DNA of 64,000 bases, taken from Autumnicola lenta (lineage in GTDB: Bacteria; Bacteroidota; Bacteroidia; Flavobacteriales; Flavobacteriaceae). A program made the position numbers and the translations under genes. The DNA lies in the NCBI RefSeq assembly GCF_031846515.1, contig NZ_JAVRHO010000018.1, positions 26,141 to 90,140 of the forward strand. Reading direction: 5' to 3'. The stretch's first letter is position 1, and each line of letters begins with the position of its first letter. The notes beneath the pieces were generated by a model that saw only the letters and a list, made by a program, of their open reading frames with translations, was not told the origin of the DNA and made no database searches. Below, one piece after another: positions 42,748 to 51,147 of the stretch.

Positions 42748-44211
42748 TTATAATCCGCTTATGTAACTTCCGTATAGATCCTTGAACTGAACGCCCTTTG
42801 TATATCTGTGTTTACTAAGTTTTTTAAACTCTACTAATCCCCAAAGTAAAAATTCCTTCAGAAAGTAACTCTCCTTTTTGCTTATTTCAGGTTGATGCTT
42901 TTTTATAAGGTCGTTTAAAGGTTCTATAGAATCAAGTCTTTCTTTGTACTCTTCATCAGAAAGATCATCTGGTAACTCAAAGCCACTTTGTTCAAAAAAC
43001 CATTCAACCAGCTCGTCATACGGACTTGTATCTTCTGCTTTTTGCAGCTTCTCAACCTTCGGAAAATACTCCGGGAACAAGGTTTTCACCGCATCACCTA
43101 TTAATTCCAGAGCTACTGCAGCTGCTCCTTCCTGCTCTCCCTCATAAACCAACTCTACTTTTCCTGTTATGGAAGGAATTACGCCTAAAAAGTCACCAAA
43201 CCTTAAAAGGGTTTTTTCCTCTCCGGATTTGAGCGTGCGTCTTTCTGCAGTACTTAATAAGTTTTCATAAGCAGTGATGCTCATCCTTGCGCTAATTCCG
43301 CTTTTTTCATCTATAAATTCACTCTCTCTGGCTTCAAAACTAATTTGCTCGAGTAGATCTTTAGCTAATTCTGGTACGTAAACGCTTTCACTTTGTCTTA
43401 AATCCAGTTTTGCCTCTTGTTGGGTAATAGTTTTTGCAATTTCAATAGTTTCGGGATAATGAGTAAGAATTTGTGATCCAATCCTATCTTTAAGGGGAGT
43501 AACAATACTTCCGCGATTTGTATAATCTTCAGGATTTGCTGTAAAAATAAATTGCAAATCTAAAGGTAACCTCAATTTAAAGCCTCTAATCTGGATATCC
43601 CCTTCCTGTAGGATATTAAATAGAGCTACCTGTATTCTCGCCTGCAGGTCCGGCAATTCGTTAATTACAAATATGCTTCTATTTGCACGGGGAATCATTC
43701 CGAAGTGAATCACGCGATCATCTGCATAACTTAACTTGAGGTTTGCTGCTTTTATTGGATCTACATCTCCAATTAAATCGGCAACCGTGACGTCTGGAGT
43801 CGCGAGTTTTTCAAAAAATCTTTCCTCTCTGTGAATCCAGGAGATTGAAGTTTTTTCGCCTGCTTCTTTTATCTTTTCCCTTGCAAATCTGGAAATAGGG
43901 TTTAAAGGATCATCATTAATTTCTGAACCTTCAACAACAGGTATATATTCATCCAGTAAGTTTACCATTAACCTGGCAAGACGTGTTTTAGCCTGCCCCC
44001 TTAAACCCAGGAGATTAATGTTGTGTTTAGAAAGAATCGCTCTTTCTAGTTCCGGGATTACAGTATCTTCGTAACCATGTATTCCTTCAAAAGCAGACTC
44101 TTTGTTTTTTATTTTCTGAATAAGATTTTGCCGAAGCTCCTCTTTTATACTTTTACTTTTATATCCTGAAGATTTTAGCTCCCCAAGTGTGCTAATATTT
44201 TTAATATTCAT
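42748..44211 (-). CDS. MoxR/BchI-like AAA+ ATPase
   Basis: 487 residues from the ATG at 44211 (MNIKNISTLGELKSSGYKSK); an ATG at 44256 lies inside the upstream gene and is less likely. Walker A is LLGLRGQAKTRLARL, Walker B-like SIFVINELPDLQARIQVAL, followed by sensor-type QFIFTANPEDYTNRGSIVTP. This is the magnesium-chelatase-I/MoxR branch of AAA+ proteins. Such ATPases act with a VWA protein as chaperones for metal insertion or complex assembly, and the VWA partner is the gene just upstream (10 bp). No chlorophyll or cobalamin genes are nearby, so the target is unknown. Confidence 0.85.
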   Translation of the reverse strand: MNIKNISTLGELKSSGYKSKSIKEELRQNLIQKIKNKESAFEGIHGYEDTVIPELERAILSKHNINLLGLRGQAKTRLARLMVNLLDEYIPVVEGSEINDDPLNPISRFAREKIKEAGEKTSISWIHREERFFEKLATPDVTVADLIGDVDPIKAANLKLSYADDRVIHFGMIPRANRSIFVINELPDLQARIQVALFNILQEGDIQIRGFKLRLPLDLQFIFTANPEDYTNRGSIVTPLKDRIGSQILTHYPETIEIAKTITQQEAKLDLRQSESVYVPELAKDLLEQISFEARESEFIDEKSGISARMSITAYENLLSTAERRTLKSGEEKTLLRFGDFLGVIPSITGKVELVYEGEQEGAAAVALELIGDAVKTLFPEYFPKVEKLQKAEDTSPYDELVEWFFEQSGFELPDDLSDEEYKERLDSIEPLNDLIKKHQPEISKKESYFLKEFLLWGLVEFKKLSKHRYTKGVQFKDLYGSYISGL

Positions 44212-44221
44212 GTTTTTCTTT

Positions 44222-45352
44222 TTAACCTTTGATTCTTTTTTTCCGATTGGCTTCATAATCTTCGAAAATCATTTCTCCCAAACCTTTAAGTCCGGTATAG
44301 AATGCTTTTCCCTGATTTGCATTTGTAAATTCTTTTACAAATTGTGTAAGATATGGATCCTGGGCAATCATAAATGTGGTAATAGGAACATGTAATTTCC
44401 TTGCCTGTCGTGCTGCGTTATAGCACTTATCCACAATATAAGGATCAAGGCCCATACTATTCTTATAATAGGAACCATCACGCTCCCTAATACAACTGGG
44501 TTTACCGTCCGTTATCATAAAAATTTGTTTGTTGGTATTCCGCTTTCTCCTTAGCAGATCCATAGCCAGCTGCAAACCTGCAACAGTGTTCGTGTGATAC
44601 GGGCCGACGTTTAAATACGGTAAATCTGAAATAGAGATTGGCCAGGCATCATTTCCAAAAACGAGGATATCCAGAGTGTCTTTGGGATAGCGGGTTGTAA
44701 TAAGTTCTGCAAGAGCCATAGCAACTTTCTTGGCAGGCGTGATTCTGTCTTCGCCGTACAAAATCATACTATGACTAATGTCTATCATTAACACAGTGCT
44801 CATCTGTGATTTATAATGAGTTTCCTCTACCACAAGATCATCTTGGGTCATATTAAAATTTCCAATGCCGTTGTTAATTTGGGCATTCCGAAGGCTTTCA
44901 GTCATGGATATGCTATCCAGAGAATCCCCGAACTGATAGTTGCGAAAATCACCAGTATGCTCATCTCCTCTTCCAATACGATTGGTGCGATGATTTCCGG
45001 CGGTACCTCTTTTTAGTTTTCCGAAAATTTGATCAAGAGCCTGTTGTCGAATAGCTCTTTCAGTTTTTGCTGTTATCGTCATTCCGCCACTTCCATCTGG
45101 CTCTATTTCTTCCCTTATGTAGCCTTTCTTCTTAAGATCTTCTACAAAATCTTCTATCGTATAATTTTCATCTGTAAGTTTATATTCTTTATCCAGCTGC
45201 TCAAGCCAGTCCAGGGCTTCATCAAGATCTCCTGAAGTATGGGTGATAAGTTCCCTGAAAATTTCAAACAGCTTTTCAAATGGTGTTTTAAATGGTTCTT
45301 CATATTTACTGAATACAAAGCCATTCGTCTTCATTTTATTTCTCTTCATCAT
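44222..45352 (-). CDS. VWA-domain protein, partner of the AAA+ ATPase
   Basis: Up to 376 residues. The first ATG is used, but ATGs at 45349 and 45334 are also possible. The N-terminal half is helical and charged (LDEALDWLEQLDKEYKL). The C-terminal half is a von Willebrand A domain (about 185-360) with an intact MIDAS: DISHS, a Thr in the TRYPKDTLDILVFG region and MITDGKPSC. No signal peptide, so cytoplasmic. It resembles the D-subunit half of chelatase-like pairs and forms an operon with the ATPase downstream. Confidence 0.87.
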   Translation of the reverse strand: MMKRNKMKTNGFVFSKYEEPFKTPFEKLFEIFRELITHTSGDLDEALDWLEQLDKEYKLTDENYTIEDFVEDLKKKGYIREEIEPDGSGGMTITAKTERAIRQQALDQIFGKLKRGTAGNHRTNRIGRGDEHTGDFRNYQFGDSLDSISMTESLRNAQINNGIGNFNMTQDDLVVEETHYKSQMSTVLMIDISHSMILYGEDRITPAKKVAMALAELITTRYPKDTLDILVFGNDAWPISISDLPYLNVGPYHTNTVAGLQLAMDLLRRKRNTNKQIFMITDGKPSCIRERDGSYYKNSMGLDPYIVDKCYNAARQARKLHVPITTFMIAQDPYLTQFVKEFTNANQGKAFYTGLKGLGEMIFEDYEANRKKRIKG

Positions 45353-45756
45353 TTTCTAAAAATAAGCTATTTTAAACAGAACAGGAAAAACATTTGACTG
45401 GAACATCCTTTAATTCTTTGTTAATTCCAAATTAGAAGATTCTTAATTTCCTGGACTACTTTTATAGGTTCATGGTTTGAAACCTTATTCCGAATTGGGT
45501 TTAAATGCTGCAGGCGTGTTAGTATAAAAGATAAGCTAAAGTGTCTGTATTGGTTTGGCAGATTTAAATGATGTCCTTAGTAGCTAGCAAAAAGCCACCT
45601 AAGTGCTGATAATTTCCCTCTGCACATAAAGTTGAACTAGGAACCAAGAGCAGAATTCATAGAGTAGAAACCTAGAGCAGATGAATTACAAAAGAACTGG
45701 ACGGAAGAAAAAATTGATGATGCCGATCCTGTGAAAAAAGGTTTGACAGCTGTTAT
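45353..45756. other. 404-bp gap, possible gene relic
   Basis: No intact gene is visible. Near the Wzi end, the plus strand at about 45676-45760 reads RADELQKNWTEEKIDDADP and seven more residues before a stop, with an in-frame stop just upstream. This has coding-like composition and may be the tail of a decayed gene. The rest is AT-rich with no promoter I can name. Confidence 0.35.
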
Positions 45757-47103
45757 TTAATAAATAGTTTTTGACAAGAGAATGCCTGCACCTATGTTAG
45801 TGGGGGAATCAGAAATGAAATCTGCACCTAATTGAACATTGATATTTAAGTTATTTAAATTGTATACCTCCACTTCGAGAAAAGATGAAAGAATTTTATT
45901 GTCCAGGACATCATTACCTTTGTATCCGTAATTGATTCTATAGCTATTTAAAAGTTTGTACGGAAAATTATTAAAGGCCATACCTGTTAAGCCTAAATGG
46001 TGGGCAACAAGCGTGTTGTTATAAACCCTCGTTCTATCTTCGTTCATGGTAATAAAAGGCACCCCTATAACCCTATTCTCATAGGTCCAGCCTGATTGAT
46101 AAAGATCATGAACGAAATAATTATCATCTCCGTCAGTTGTTCCACTGCCCTCACTTTGATCCAGGGTATAGTAGAGTTCATACATCAGGGCCTTAATCCA
46201 ATTATTCTCGGAAAGTTTATAAGTATCTTCAATAAAAAGGCCATAACGGCCATCTGGTGTATTAAATAGCATCCTCCCAGATCCATCTTCAAAGAGATGA
46301 TTATAAATTAATTCAACTCTATACTCACTGATTTCGGTTTTTAGCTTTACCTCATAACTCCCAATCTGATTACCCTCAGCGTTTTCCGCCTCCTGTTCAG
46401 AATCTCCCTGCATACCTAAGAAAATTTTCAAGTAGCTTTGAAAATCATTAGATAATTCTCCAAATTCCGGTGATACACCTGCCCATTGAACATAATGCTG
46501 TAAGCCTGCAGAAACCTGAAAATTACCAGCAGATTTGTATACAAAGTTAAAACTCTTATGATGGACACGAACATTCTGAACAAAGCGTTCATCATCTAAG
46601 AAAAATTCACCAAAAGAAGCTGTAAAGCCTAAACCGTAGTCATTAAACAGAAAAACAGGATCTTTTGTCTTTGCCAGGATACCTAATAAAGGTCTAGCAT
46701 TTAAAGACCATAGAATATTTTCATTACTCGCACTGAGTCCGAGATACAACTCCTCCTTTTGCTTTCTCCCTGCTGTAATCTCTATCCACGAATTTAAAAA
46801 ACTTACATAGGATTCATCAAATTTCAAGGAACTATTATAGCCGTCATGATATAGAATACCCATACCAACTTCAAGAGAAGCATTTTCACTGAAAGAATAA
46901 ATCGCCTTGCCGTTAATCAAACCGAAAAAATTAGAAGATTCATTCACTCTCCCCCTCTTGTTGCTATGTATCCAAAATGGTGATTCATCCTGCGAGTATG
47001 CAGTGCCATAAGTGTTAATGTCCAACGAATACTGGAGGCTCTGTGAAGAAGCATTAAATTGGGTGAGAAAAAATATAACAGAAAATATCTTCAGAAACTT
47101 CAT
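45757..47103 (-). CDS. wzi: Capsule assembly protein Wzi
   Basis: 448 residues from the ATG at 47103 (MKFLKIFSVIFFLTQFNAS, a signal peptide). The mature protein is beta-rich, with alternating aromatic strands typical of an outer-membrane barrel. It begins with the Wzi-family pattern SLDINTYGTAYSQDESPFWI. Further family stretches are FDESYVSFLNSWIEITAGR and WSLNARPLLGILAKT. In E. coli Wzi binds capsule at the cell surface. It sits next to the other export genes but is transcribed from its own start, divergent from the YwqE-like phosphatase. Confidence 0.85.
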   Translation of the reverse strand: MKFLKIFSVIFFLTQFNASSQSLQYSLDINTYGTAYSQDESPFWIHSNKRGRVNESSNFFGLINGKAIYSFSENASLEVGMGILYHDGYNSSLKFDESYVSFLNSWIEITAGRKQKEELYLGLSASNENILWSLNARPLLGILAKTKDPVFLFNDYGLGFTASFGEFFLDDERFVQNVRVHHKSFNFVYKSAGNFQVSAGLQHYVQWAGVSPEFGELSNDFQSYLKIFLGMQGDSEQEAENAEGNQIGSYEVKLKTEISEYRVELIYNHLFEDGSGRMLFNTPDGRYGLFIEDTYKLSENNWIKALMYELYYTLDQSEGSGTTDGDDNYFVHDLYQSGWTYENRVIGVPFITMNEDRTRVYNNTLVAHHLGLTGMAFNNFPYKLLNSYRINYGYKGNDVLDNKILSSFLEVEVYNLNNLNINVQLGADFISDSPTNIGAGILLSKTIY

Positions 47104-47158
47104 AAAGCAGGTGGTAAGTTTGGGCACCGGGAAAAAGGTTTATCGGGATAAAATTATG

Positions 47159-47166
47159 TAATTTTG
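47159..47166 (+). promoter_or_regulatory. -7 box of the YwqE-like phosphatase gene
   Basis: TAATTTTG matches TAnnTTTG, 18 bp before the ATG at 47185. It overlaps the TTG at 47164 that would be the alternative start, which favours the ATG. No clear -33 box. Confidence 0.45.
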
Positions 47167-47184
47167 TTGAGTAAAAATAAAGAG

Positions 47185-47913
47185 ATGCTTTCCATTTTTC
47201 AGAAAAAACAGTATTTAGCAGATCATCTGGAGAATTTTACAGATTTTCACAACCATCTTCTACCTAATATAGATGATGGTTCCGACTCTGTTGAGGAGAC
47301 GATAAAGTTGATACGAGAATTTGGCAATTTTGGGGTTAAAGATTTTGTTGCCACTCCTCACGTCATGGGCGAGTATTATCCTAATACTCCTGATACCATA
47401 AAGGGAGCCCTTAATTTGATCAAAGCCAGTCTACCTGAAGGGGTAAAGATCAGGGCGGCAGCTGAATATATGATGGATCAACATTTTCTGGACGTTTTAG
47501 AATCCGATAAAGTTCTTTCTATCGACGGCAAACATATTTTAGTAGAAATGTCTTATTTCCAGCCACCCATTAATCTTAATGAGATTTTGTTTAAGCTCCA
47601 GAACAAGTCCTTTAAACCCATTTTAGCGCATCCGGAAAGATACCCCTACTTTCATTCAAAAAGTCTTCACAAATTCGAAGAATTAAAATCGAGAGGCTGC
47701 AAATTGCAGCTGAATATGTTATCCCTAACAAGACATTATGGATCCGGAGTTCAAAAAATAGCTTTTCAGTTACTGGAGAAAGGATTAATAGATGTTATTA
47801 GTAGCGATTGCCATAGAATGGAACACTTAAAGAAGATAGAAACTATAAGACTTTCTGAAAAAAAGATGCGCTTACTCCATCCTGTTTTGGAAAACAGTAT
47901 AAATCTCTTTTAA
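47185..47913 (+). CDS. YwqE/CpsB-type protein tyrosine phosphatase (PHP fold)
   Basis: 242 residues from the ATG at 47185 (MLSIFQKKQYLADHLENFTD). The PHP metal sites are seen as DFHNHLLPNIDDGSDS, ATPHVM, AAAEYMMD, ILAHPERYPYF and SSDCHRMEH. CpsB/YwqE enzymes remove phosphate from the tyrosine tail of BY-kinases and so control polysaccharide export. The target is very likely the Wzc homologue encoded next to it on the other strand. Its stop and that of wzc share the same TTAA (47910-47913). Confidence 0.93.
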   Translation: MLSIFQKKQYLADHLENFTDFHNHLLPNIDDGSDSVEETIKLIREFGNFGVKDFVATPHVMGEYYPNTPDTIKGALNLIKASLPEGVKIRAAAEYMMDQHFLDVLESDKVLSIDGKHILVEMSYFQPPINLNEILFKLQNKSFKPILAHPERYPYFHSKSLHKFEELKSRGCKLQLNMLSLTRHYGSGVQKIAFQLLEKGLIDVISSDCHRMEHLKKIETIRLSEKKMRLLHPVLENSINLF

Positions 47914-50321
47914 CTACGTTTAAAAGGATTTCTAAAGAACCTTTTAAATCTGCTTTCTTCGTCCTGCCCGTACCCATAACCGTATCCATAAGAATAGCCG
48001 TATTTGGCGCCATAAGAAAATTTAGAATAATCCACATCATTTAATATGACAGCCAAACCTTTTAACTTCCCTTGCTTCTTAAGATCCTTTGGAAAATCCA
48101 GTAATTTCTTCTCGGTATGCTCGGCCCGGGTGACGTAAACAGTAGTATCGGCCAGGGGACTAATCAATAGAGTATCTGTCACAATCATGGTAGGAGCTGT
48201 ATCTACAATTACATAGTCGTATTGAGAAGCAGCAAAATCCAGTAGCTTCTTCATCCTGTCGTTCATAAAAAGCTCTGCGGGATTAGGAGGTATAGAGCCT
48301 GAAAGCACAATATCTACCTTCAATCCTTCTTCCTGAGAACTCAAAATAATCTCCTCTTCAGTAAGATCATAGTCATAGAGATAATCTGATAATCCTTTAT
48401 CCGACACCAGTTTTTCAGTATATCGGTGTAATTTGGGATTTCGTATATCCGCACCAATAATTAATACCTTTTTATTTGTACTGGCAAAAGTTCTTGACAA
48501 ATTGTAGGATATAAAAGTTTTACCTTCTCCCTTAATAGTAGATGTCACAAAAATAACCTCTCCTTTTTTATCTTCCTTTTTCTGCACCAGATATGCCATA
48601 TTGGTTCTAAGGATCCTAAAAGATTCAGCCAAAGGTGAACGATCGTTCAAGCCTATTATGTCATTTTGGCCAGCAGCTATTCTGGGCACTTCTCCAATGA
48701 ACGGCACCTGTTTAAGAAGAGGTTGTAAATCACCTTTATGGTGCACTTTAGTGTCTAAAAGATTCTTTACAAAAATTACCAGGATAGGAATGAGTAATCC
48801 AACCAAAAATCCTCCTAAGAGAATAAGCCAGGGCTTTGGATCCACCGGCTCATTCACGGTATAGGCAGGGTCAATCACCCTGGAAACCGAAGAGGTTGAA
48901 GCAAAAGATATTGCTGCTTCCTCGCGTCTCTGGAGCAAAAATAAATAAAGCTGCTCTTTTACCTGTTGTTGACGAGCAATTCCCCGCATCCCTTTTTCCA
49001 GACCAGGAAAGACATTAAATTGACTCTGTGCGATTTGGCCGCGTTCCATCAGTTCATCTCTTTTAATAATAAGAGAGTTGACTGAACTTTGGATATTTTC
49101 TAATAAATTTTCTTTTAATGCATCCAGCTGCTGGGTTATGGTTTCAATAACAGGATTTTCGGTAGTCGCATTGTCCAGATAAGCATTTCTCTCAAGTACA
49201 AGCGTATTATAATTATTAATTTGTGTAGAAATACCCGCTTCTGCAATTCCTATATCAGAAGGTAGTAAGGAATAATCCCTTTGCGCTTGTAATCTTTGAC
49301 CAACAGATTCTATTAATTCAATCTGAGTTTCCAGGGCGAATAACTCGTCTTCCACTGAAGAAAAACGAGATTGAAACCTGGCTGCTCCACTACCAACATC
49401 CATGATCTGGTTTTCCCTCTTGAAACTGGCCATACCTCCTTCTACAGAATCTAGTTCCTGGGTGATAATTTCTAATCTTTCCTGAATGAAAGCAGTGGTG
49501 TTCTCTGCCACCTCCCGCTTGTCTTCAATCCCATTCTGATTAAAATTGATCATCAACGCATTCAGGAAATCCTCAGACTTCCTACTCGATTCCTGTGTTA
49601 CCTGAAGAGATAAAATATCCTTAGCCCTCCCTTTTTGCTCTACAATCAGTTTTGAAACATAGCTCTTTGCAACCTGACGTAAAGGCGTAATACGAATATT
49701 CACAGGATTGCTCTGGTCAAAATTATTTTCAAAAGATTGTTCCCTTAGATCTATTGTAAACCTCAATTCGTCGAGTTCAATAACCTGCCCAAGTTCATAT
49801 GTACTTGAACTCTCTGCGCCGTCTTCCCTTAAGAGGAAAGTATTATTAGATTCGGGATAAATAAAAAAGCTCTTTGAAGCTTCGTGCACCACTGAATCAG
49901 GAGTAATAAAATTAATGACAACAGGACTATTTTTATAGGCTTCCACAGTAATAACATTTCCTTCAATAAAATAGGAAACATTATATTTAAGCTCATCAAC
50001 TACTTCTGTAATTAAGCTTTTGGATTTAAGAGTAACTATTTGATTTTCTAAACTATTATCTGATAATTTTATAATTGAAGCACCAGCAGAACCAGAAGGT
50101 AAAACACTCGAAGCATTGTTATCATCACTCTTTAAAATCATTAATGCAGACTCCGTCCAGTACTTAGGGATAGTATAGCGATTATATAAATAAGCCACAG
50201 CTCCACCTAATAATAGTCCTAACAACAACCACTTCCAATGCGTGAGATACTTAAAAAGCTCCGCTTTTAAATCAAAATTGGACTCTTCGCTTTTCTCATT
50301 ATAGTCATTGAGTTCTTCCAT
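47910..50321 (-). CDS. wzc: Wzc-type polysaccharide co-polymerase and tyrosine autokinase
   Basis: 803 residues. A Wzz-like periplasmic domain lies between two membrane helices (near 34-50 and about 510-532), with a long coiled coil in the middle. The BY-kinase domain (about 570-760) has Walker A STIKGEGKTF near 595, Walker A' LIIGADIRNPK and Walker B YVIVDTAPTM. The C-terminal tail is Tyr-rich: eight Tyr within DYSKFSYGAKYGYSYGYGY and the next few residues. Cycles of tail phosphorylation and dephosphorylation control chain length and export. It starts 5 bp after wza. Confidence 0.95.
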   Translation of the reverse strand: MEELNDYNEKSEESNFDLKAELFKYLTHWKWLLLGLLLGGAVAYLYNRYTIPKYWTESALMILKSDDNNASSVLPSGSAGASIIKLSDNSLENQIVTLKSKSLITEVVDELKYNVSYFIEGNVITVEAYKNSPVVINFITPDSVVHEASKSFFIYPESNNTFLLREDGAESSSTYELGQVIELDELRFTIDLREQSFENNFDQSNPVNIRITPLRQVAKSYVSKLIVEQKGRAKDILSLQVTQESSRKSEDFLNALMINFNQNGIEDKREVAENTTAFIQERLEIITQELDSVEGGMASFKRENQIMDVGSGAARFQSRFSSVEDELFALETQIELIESVGQRLQAQRDYSLLPSDIGIAEAGISTQINNYNTLVLERNAYLDNATTENPVIETITQQLDALKENLLENIQSSVNSLIIKRDELMERGQIAQSQFNVFPGLEKGMRGIARQQQVKEQLYLFLLQRREEAAISFASTSSVSRVIDPAYTVNEPVDPKPWLILLGGFLVGLLIPILVIFVKNLLDTKVHHKGDLQPLLKQVPFIGEVPRIAAGQNDIIGLNDRSPLAESFRILRTNMAYLVQKKEDKKGEVIFVTSTIKGEGKTFISYNLSRTFASTNKKVLIIGADIRNPKLHRYTEKLVSDKGLSDYLYDYDLTEEEIILSSQEEGLKVDIVLSGSIPPNPAELFMNDRMKKLLDFAASQYDYVIVDTAPTMIVTDTLLISPLADTTVYVTRAEHTEKKLLDFPKDLKKQGKLKGLAVILNDVDYSKFSYGAKYGYSYGYGYGYGQDEESRFKRFFRNPFKRS

Positions 50322-50326
50322 ATTAT

Positions 50327-51082
50327 TTAAAGATTGTTTATTAGTAAGTATAAACTTATTATGGTCGTTCCTATAGATATTATTCCCTGATAACTGGTAA
50401 AAAAACCGGCAGACTTGACCCTTCTATAAGTTGGCTCAATATACACAATGTCGTTTTGGCGTAAATAAAAATAAGGGTTAGAGAAAATGTCGGCTTCCGT
50501 CATGTCCACCCTACCTACAGATTTCACACCGTTGATTTGCCTTATCACTAAAATATTTTCCCGTAAACCTGTATAAGGAATACCTCCGGCCGTAGCTAAA
50601 AGTTCCGGCATAGAAATGCGCCCATCATTAACAGGAACCCTGGCATTAACTTCTCCAATTACCGTAACGCTATAATTGACTATACGAATATCCACGACAG
50701 CGTCAGTAACATATTTTCTTATTTGTTCCTGAAGAAGTTTTTGAACCTCTCCTCTTTTTTTTCCTCCTACTTCCACTTCTCCAATAACAGGGAATTGAAT
50801 AAATCCTTCAGGATCTACCAGATAACCTGTTAAAGCTAAATTCTGTCCGCCTCCGCCTCCGGAACTTTGAGAATTACGATTTTGAAAAGGAGCGACTATT
50901 TCTTCAATTTGAGAAGATACATTTATACGTAACACATCATTAGGTTGTATTGTAGGTTCGTACTCAAGAATATTTTCCATTCCTTCCAACTGCTTAGAGT
51001 TTTGGAAATAGACAATTTCGTCACGAGTAGAACAACTAATAAAAAACAAAAGGAGAAATGATAATAACAGTAATTTTTTCAT
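50327..51082 (-). CDS. wza: Wza-type outer-membrane polysaccharide export lipoprotein
   Basis: 251 residues from the ATG at 51082 (MKKLLLLSFLLLFFISCS, lipidation Cys17). The Poly_export domain (about 40-135) contains QPNDVLRINVSSQ and GYLVDPEGFIQFPVIGEV. An SLBB domain follows with VTVIGEVNARVPVNDG and GGIPYTGLRENILV. A C-terminal hydrophobic helix ends the protein. It forms the outer-membrane channel opposite Wzc. The Gly-rich insert SSGGGGGQN before the export core is typical of Bacteroidota members. A promoter box lies just upstream and within the longer open frame, supporting this start. Confidence 0.93.
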   Translation of the reverse strand: MKKLLLLSFLLLFFISCSTRDEIVYFQNSKQLEGMENILEYEPTIQPNDVLRINVSSQIEEIVAPFQNRNSQSSGGGGGQNLALTGYLVDPEGFIQFPVIGEVEVGGKKRGEVQKLLQEQIRKYVTDAVVDIRIVNYSVTVIGEVNARVPVNDGRISMPELLATAGGIPYTGLRENILVIRQINGVKSVGRVDMTEADIFSNPYFYLRQNDIVYIEPTYRRVKSAGFFTSYQGIISIGTTIISLYLLINNL

Positions 51083-51100
51083 AATAGAAAATAAAAAGTG

Positions 51101-51108
51101 CAAATATA
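51101..51108 (-). promoter_or_regulatory. -7 box of wza-wzc
   Basis: On the minus strand TATATTTG, followed by CA, is an exact TAnnTTTG match, 18 bp before the wza ATG. No -33 TTG at the right distance. Confidence 0.5.
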
Positions 51109-51147
51109 TAATGATAAAGGAATATGACTGTTCTTTTTCCCTAAAAT

